The position numbers were made by a program, and so were the translations under genes. The notes beneath the pieces were generated by a model. It had not been told where the DNA came from and did not search any database. It worked only from the letters and a program-made list of their open reading frames with translations. This document shows, one piece after another, positions 60,788-64,000 of a DNA stretch of 64,000 bases; within the stretch, counting starts at the first letter, position 1; every line of letters begins with the position of its first letter. The DNA comes from Caulobacteraceae bacterium (GTDB taxonomy: Bacteria; Pseudomonadota; Alphaproteobacteria; Caulobacterales; Caulobacteraceae): positions 62,001-126,000 of the forward strand of contig JAIXZX010000010.1 in assembly GCA_027489335.1 (NCBI GenBank). Direction: 5' to 3'.

Positions 60788-61789
60788 TCAGAGATACGGA
60801 TCGGGCTGTGACAGGTAGTTGCGCACATAGTCCTCGATGCCCGCCTCAAGGCTGGAGAAAGGCGCGGCGTAGCCCGCCTGACGCAGACGGGTCATCTCGG
60901 CCTGGGTGAAGTACTGATACCGATCCCGGATCTCCACGGGCATCGGGATGTAGTCGATGTCCGCAGGGCGCCCCGCCGCGGCGAACACCGCCCTGGCCAT
61001 GTCCGCAAAGGTGCGCGCTTCGCCCGAACCCAGATTATAGACCCCGTTCACCTGCGGGTTGGCCGCAAGCCAGGCGACCACCTCGGCCACGTCGCGGACA
61101 TAGACGAAGTCCCGCAGCTGGCCGCCATCAGCGATGCCGTCCCGATGGGACTTGAACAGCTGGACCTGCTTTCCGTCGCGAACCTTGGGCCAGATCTGAG
61201 CCGCCACGGACTTCATGCCGTGTTTGTGGCCCTCGTTCGGCCCGTAGACGTTGAAGAACTTCAATCCGGCCCACTGGGGGGGCGCATAGTCCCGGGCGGC
61301 CTGCCGGACGGCGAAAATGTCGAACAGCGCCTTGGACCAGCCATAGGCGTTGAGCGGCTTCAGCGACGCCAGCGACTCGAAGCTGTTGTCATCACCGAAC
61401 CCGAGGCTCCCGTCCCCATAGGTGGCCGCCGAGGAGGCGTAGATCAGCCTCCGCTGCCGGTCAGCGCACCAGCGGAACAGGTCCCGGGACAGGCCGAAAT
61501 TGGACTGGATGATCTTGTCGGCGTCGGGCTCGGTGGTGGACGATACCGCGCCCATGTGGACGACCAGCTCCACGTCGCGCCAGCGCTTCTCCAGCCAGTC
61601 GAACATCTGCTCCGGCGCCACGAAGTCGCCGATGGGATGCTTGGCGATGTTCCGCCACTTGCCGAGCTCGGCCTCCCGCAGCCGGTCGCAGACCACCACG
61701 TCAAGGCTGCGGTCCTGCGCCAGGCGCGCGACGATGTTGGAGCCGATGAAGCCGGCGCCGCCGGTGACGAAGACGATACGCCGGCTCAT
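60788..61789 (-). CDS. hldD: ADP-glyceromanno-heptose 6-epimerase
   Basis: HldD converts ADP-D-glycero- to ADP-L-glycero-D-manno-heptose for the LPS inner core. The 333-residue extended SDR has the cofactor loop TGGAGFIGSNI (residues 9-19), catalytic Y149-x3-K153 (YGWSK) and the family end YFTQAEMTRLRQAGY. The ATG at 61789 has AGGAG at good spacing and overlaps the hldE stop by four bases; the longer open frame upstream lies within hldE. With hldE and kdsA it forms an LPS core unit. Confidence 0.95.
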   Translation of the reverse strand: MSRRIVFVTGGAGFIGSNIVARLAQDRSLDVVVCDRLREAELGKWRNIAKHPIGDFVAPEQMFDWLEKRWRDVELVVHMGAVSSTTEPDADKIIQSNFGLSRDLFRWCADRQRRLIYASSAATYGDGSLGFGDDNSFESLASLKPLNAYGWSKALFDIFAVRQAARDYAPPQWAGLKFFNVYGPNEGHKHGMKSVAAQIWPKVRDGKQVQLFKSHRDGIADGGQLRDFVYVRDVAEVVAWLAANPQVNGVYNLGSGEARTFADMARAVFAAAGRPADIDYIPMPVEIRDRYQYFTQAEMTRLRQAGYAAPFSSLEAGIEDYVRNYLSQPDPYL

Positions 61790-63240
61790 CTCTTCTCCTG
61801 CATCCGGTTCAAGGCTGCGGTGGTCGAATAGCCATCGACGATCTGGGCCAGTCGGACCTCGCCGCCCCAAGCCCTGACCTGGGCCGCGCCCACCACCTGG
61901 TCTTCCGAATAGTCGGCGCCCTTGATCAGCACGTCAGGGCGGGCGAGTTCGATCAGGTCGATGGGCGTGTCGGCGTCAAAGGGCGCCACCAGATCGACCG
62001 CGCCCAGGCCGGCCAGAACCACGGCGCGGCTCTCCAGATCGTTCACCGGGCGGCCCTCGCCTTTCAGCCGGCGGACCGAAGCGTCGTCATTGACCCCGAC
62101 GATCAGGCGATCACACCAGCTGCGCGCCTGGTTGAGATAGGCCACATGCCCCTTGTGGAGAATGTCGAAGCAACCGTTGGTGAATCCGACCCGCAGGCCC
62201 CGGGCCTTCCAGCGGGCGACTTCCTCGGCCATGCGCTGGGGGGTGCAGACCTTGGCCTCGGCCGGCGCCTGATGGGCCGCCAGCGTCGCCTCGATCAGCT
62301 CGCCGGGGGTGACGACGGCGGTCCCGGCCTTGCCCACCGCTACGCCTGAGGCCAGCATGGCGAAGGCCGCGGCGTCCTCTATGGACGCGTTGGCCGCCAG
62401 GGCGAGCCCCAGGGCCGCCAGGGTCGTGTCGCCAGCGCCCGAGGCGTCGAACACTTCCTTGGGCGTCCCGGGGAAATGCCGGACAGGCTGGCCGCGCACC
62501 GCCAGCGATATGCCCTTGGCTGAACGGGTCACCAGGATCGCTCGCGCCTCGCACAAGCTCAGCGCATGGGCGAGCGCCGCGGCGATCTCCTCGTCGGTGG
62601 AGGTCGGCATATCGGTGGCGTGCGCCAGTTCGGCCGCATTGGGCTTGATGATGTCCACCTCGCCATAGCGGGCGAAGCTGCGGGCCTTGGAATCGACGAT
62701 GATCCGCGCGCCCGCCGCCCGGCAGGCCGCGATGACCGCCGGCGTCACCACGCCTTTGCCGTAGTCCGACAGCAGGATCAGCCCCACATCGGCGGCCACG
62801 TCGCGGATGGTGCGGACCAGCCGCTCTTCGACCTCGCCGTCCGCGGGGGCGGCGACCTCATTGTCCACCCGCAGCAGCTGCTGGCCGCCTGAGACGAACC
62901 GGGTCTTCAGCGTGGTCGGCCGCGCCGCGTCGGTGACGACAAACCCTTCGACCCCGGGCTCGGCGGCGACCAGCCTGAGCGCCTCATGCCCCTCGCCATC
63001 GCCGCCGACCAGGCCGACCAGGCAGACATGCCCGCCAAGCGCTGCGACATTGCGCGCCACATTGCCGGCCGCGCCCAGCATGACCAGTTCACGCTCCCGG
63101 GCCAGAACAGGAATGGGCGCCTCAGGCGAGACCCGTGTGACCTCCCCGTAGACGAAACGATCGATCATCAGGTCGCCGACGCAGGCGACCCGGACGCCAG
63201 GAACCGTGGAGAGCAGATGCTGCAGGGCGGCCAAGTCCAT
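61786..63240 (-). CDS. hldE: bifunctional heptose-7-phosphate kinase / heptose-1-phosphate adenylyltransferase
   Basis: HldE phosphorylates D-glycero-D-manno-heptose 7-phosphate and then adds AMP to the 1-phosphate. The 484-residue protein has a ribokinase-fold N-terminal domain (about 1-330, with VACVGDLMIDRFVYG and DASGAGDTTLAALGLALA) and a C-terminal nucleotidyltransferase domain (about 352-484, FTNGCFDILHKGHVAYLNQA). The two-domain order is standard. It lies between kdsA (11 bases) and hldD (four-base overlap). Confidence 0.96.
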   Translation of the reverse strand: MDLAALQHLLSTVPGVRVACVGDLMIDRFVYGEVTRVSPEAPIPVLARERELVMLGAAGNVARNVAALGGHVCLVGLVGGDGEGHEALRLVAAEPGVEGFVVTDAARPTTLKTRFVSGGQQLLRVDNEVAAPADGEVEERLVRTIRDVAADVGLILLSDYGKGVVTPAVIAACRAAGARIIVDSKARSFARYGEVDIIKPNAAELAHATDMPTSTDEEIAAALAHALSLCEARAILVTRSAKGISLAVRGQPVRHFPGTPKEVFDASGAGDTTLAALGLALAANASIEDAAAFAMLASGVAVGKAGTAVVTPGELIEATLAAHQAPAEAKVCTPQRMAEEVARWKARGLRVGFTNGCFDILHKGHVAYLNQARSWCDRLIVGVNDDASVRRLKGEGRPVNDLESRAVVLAGLGAVDLVAPFDADTPIDLIELARPDVLIKGADYSEDQVVGAAQVRAWGGEVRLAQIVDGYSTTAALNRMQEKR

Positions 63241-63251
63241 GAGCGGGTCCT

Positions 63252-64000
63252 TTAAGCCTGCACGGCGTCGCGCAGGGCCTTGAGCGTCCGCAGGAGCGGT
63301 TCGGCCCCGCTGAGCGGCAGACAGCTCGGACCATCACAAAGGGCCCGGTCCGGATCATGGTGAAACTCAAGGAAGACCCCGTCGGCGCCGGCGGCCACGG
63401 CGGCCTTGGCGATGATCGGCACCCCTTCGCGTCGCCCGCCGGTTGAAGCGCCGTTGGACTTGGGATTGGCGCCGGGCAGTTGAACCGCATGGGTGGCGTC
63501 GATGGTCACCGGCGCGCCCAGGGCCTGCATTTCGGCGATGCCCAGCATGTCCACGACGAGATTGTTGTAACCGAAGCTGACCCCGCGCTCGCACAGGATG
63601 GTCATGTCGACCTCGACGGCTTCCTTGATCTTGTCGAGGATGTTGCGGCAGTCCCAGGGCGCCAGGAATTGCCCCTTCTTCACATGCAGCAGACCGCCCT
63701 GCGCCTTCGTCGCCCGGGCGGTCGCCACCACAAGGTCGGTCTGGCGGCAGAGAAAGGCCGGGATCTGCACCAAGTCGGCGACGGCGGCCACGGGATCGGC
63801 CTGATCGATCTCATGCAGGTCAGTGCAGATCGGAACGTCGAACTCGTCCTTGATCTGGCGGAGGATCTTCAGACCGTCCTCAAGACCCGGTCCCCGATAG
63901 CTGCGGATCGACGAGCGGTTGGCCTTGTCGAAGCTCGCCTTGAACACATAGGGCAGGCCAAGGTCGCGACAGACCGCCTTCAGATGGCGCGCCGCGTCAC
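63252..64000 (-). CDS. kdsA: KDO-8-phosphate synthase, N-terminus beyond the window
   Basis: KdsA condenses arabinose 5-phosphate and PEP to KDO 8-phosphate for lipid A-core LPS. About 249 codons are visible, with LPYVFKASFDKANRSS, VKKGQFLAPWDC, CERGVSFGYNNLVVDM, DATHAVQLPG and the C-terminal GVFLEFHHDPDRALCDG. The in-frame GTG at 63947 is not the start, because the frame continues through conserved residues (DLGLPYVFK) to the edge; about 25-30 residues are missing by comparison with the family length. It heads the leftward kdsA-hldE-hldD run. Confidence 0.95.
   Translation of the reverse strand, partial: DAARHLKAVCRDLGLPYVFKASFDKANRSSIRSYRGPGLEDGLKILRQIKDEFDVPICTDLHEIDQADPVAAVADLVQIPAFLCRQTDLVVATARATKAQGGLLHVKKGQFLAPWDCRNILDKIKEAVEVDMTILCERGVSFGYNNLVVDMLGIAEMQALGAPVTIDATHAVQLPGANPKSNGASTGGRREGVPIIAKAAVAAGADGVFLEFHHDPDRALCDGPSCLPLSGAEPLLRTLKALRDAVQA

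Overview
The window is a GC-rich, densely packed chromosomal segment of an alphaproteobacterium, most likely in Caulobacterales (Caulobacter/Phenylobacterium/Brevundimonas group). Three things support this. The gene order dusB-ntrB-ntrC-ntrY-ntrX-dat-hfq-hflX-mazG is a classic alphaproteobacterial block. There is a gene matching PopA, a cell-cycle c-di-GMP receptor known from Caulobacter. The NtrC here lacks the sigma54-contact GAFTGA loop, a feature I recall for Caulobacter NtrC. No insertion sequence, prophage, integrase, CRISPR array or rRNA was seen. The DNA reads as core chromosome with a few accessory genes, and no non-coding gap reaches 300 bases.

Layout. 1-3.2 kb: end of pdhB, a GFA-like zinc protein, pdhC and lpdA (pyruvate dehydrogenase). 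3.3-8 kb: acyl-ACP/CoA synthetase, a lipoprotein hydrolase relative, lipA (lipoyl synthase, which serves PDH), coq10-like and pncC. 8.1-11.5 kb: a membrane-anchored spermidine-synthase-like protein and ispDF. 11.6-22.2 kb: the nitrogen-regulation and RNA-chaperone block named above. 22.2-25.5 kb: a sugar-type MFS carrier, a secreted protein, a LOG-family enzyme and the nucleoid protein HU. 25.8-31.3 kb: a possible CheZ-like protein, then the leftward run rlpA, tmk, holB, tatD, MBL hydrolase, purN-like, and a tRNA-Ser(UGA).

31.4-38.7 kb is more accessory: a Sel1-repeat protein, a Rieske dioxygenase with its TetR regulator and a candidate operator, an ArsR regulator, a ribosome-hibernation-type protein, an N-terminally short KdpD-like kinase with KdpE, and a 2-oxoglutarate/Fe(II) oxygenase preceded by a 17-codon leader. 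38.7-46.4 kb: a leftward run of hybrid histidine kinase (frameshifted in its receiver domain), ydbH, ynbE, ydbL (intermembrane lipid bridge) and a class II photolyase. 46.5-51.5 kb: an MFS carrier, a TusA-like protein, a YihY membrane protein, a CoA transferase and an SDR. 51.6-64 kb: popA, mfd, sdhE, a lipoprotein, recG, a DUF3089 protein, then hldD, hldE and kdsA for the LPS inner core.

The observations most worth following are: the PopA orthologue with a dead catalytic site and intact c-di-GMP I-site; the receiver-domain frameshift in the hybrid kinase; the leader ORF coupled to a peroxiredoxin-like/2OG oxygenase fusion; a small protein with a CheZ-like DxxxQ motif and acidic C-terminal tail; and several dyad or direct-repeat elements in intergenic regions. 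I did not find a wholly new multi-gene system. All family calls come from reading motifs, with no database search.
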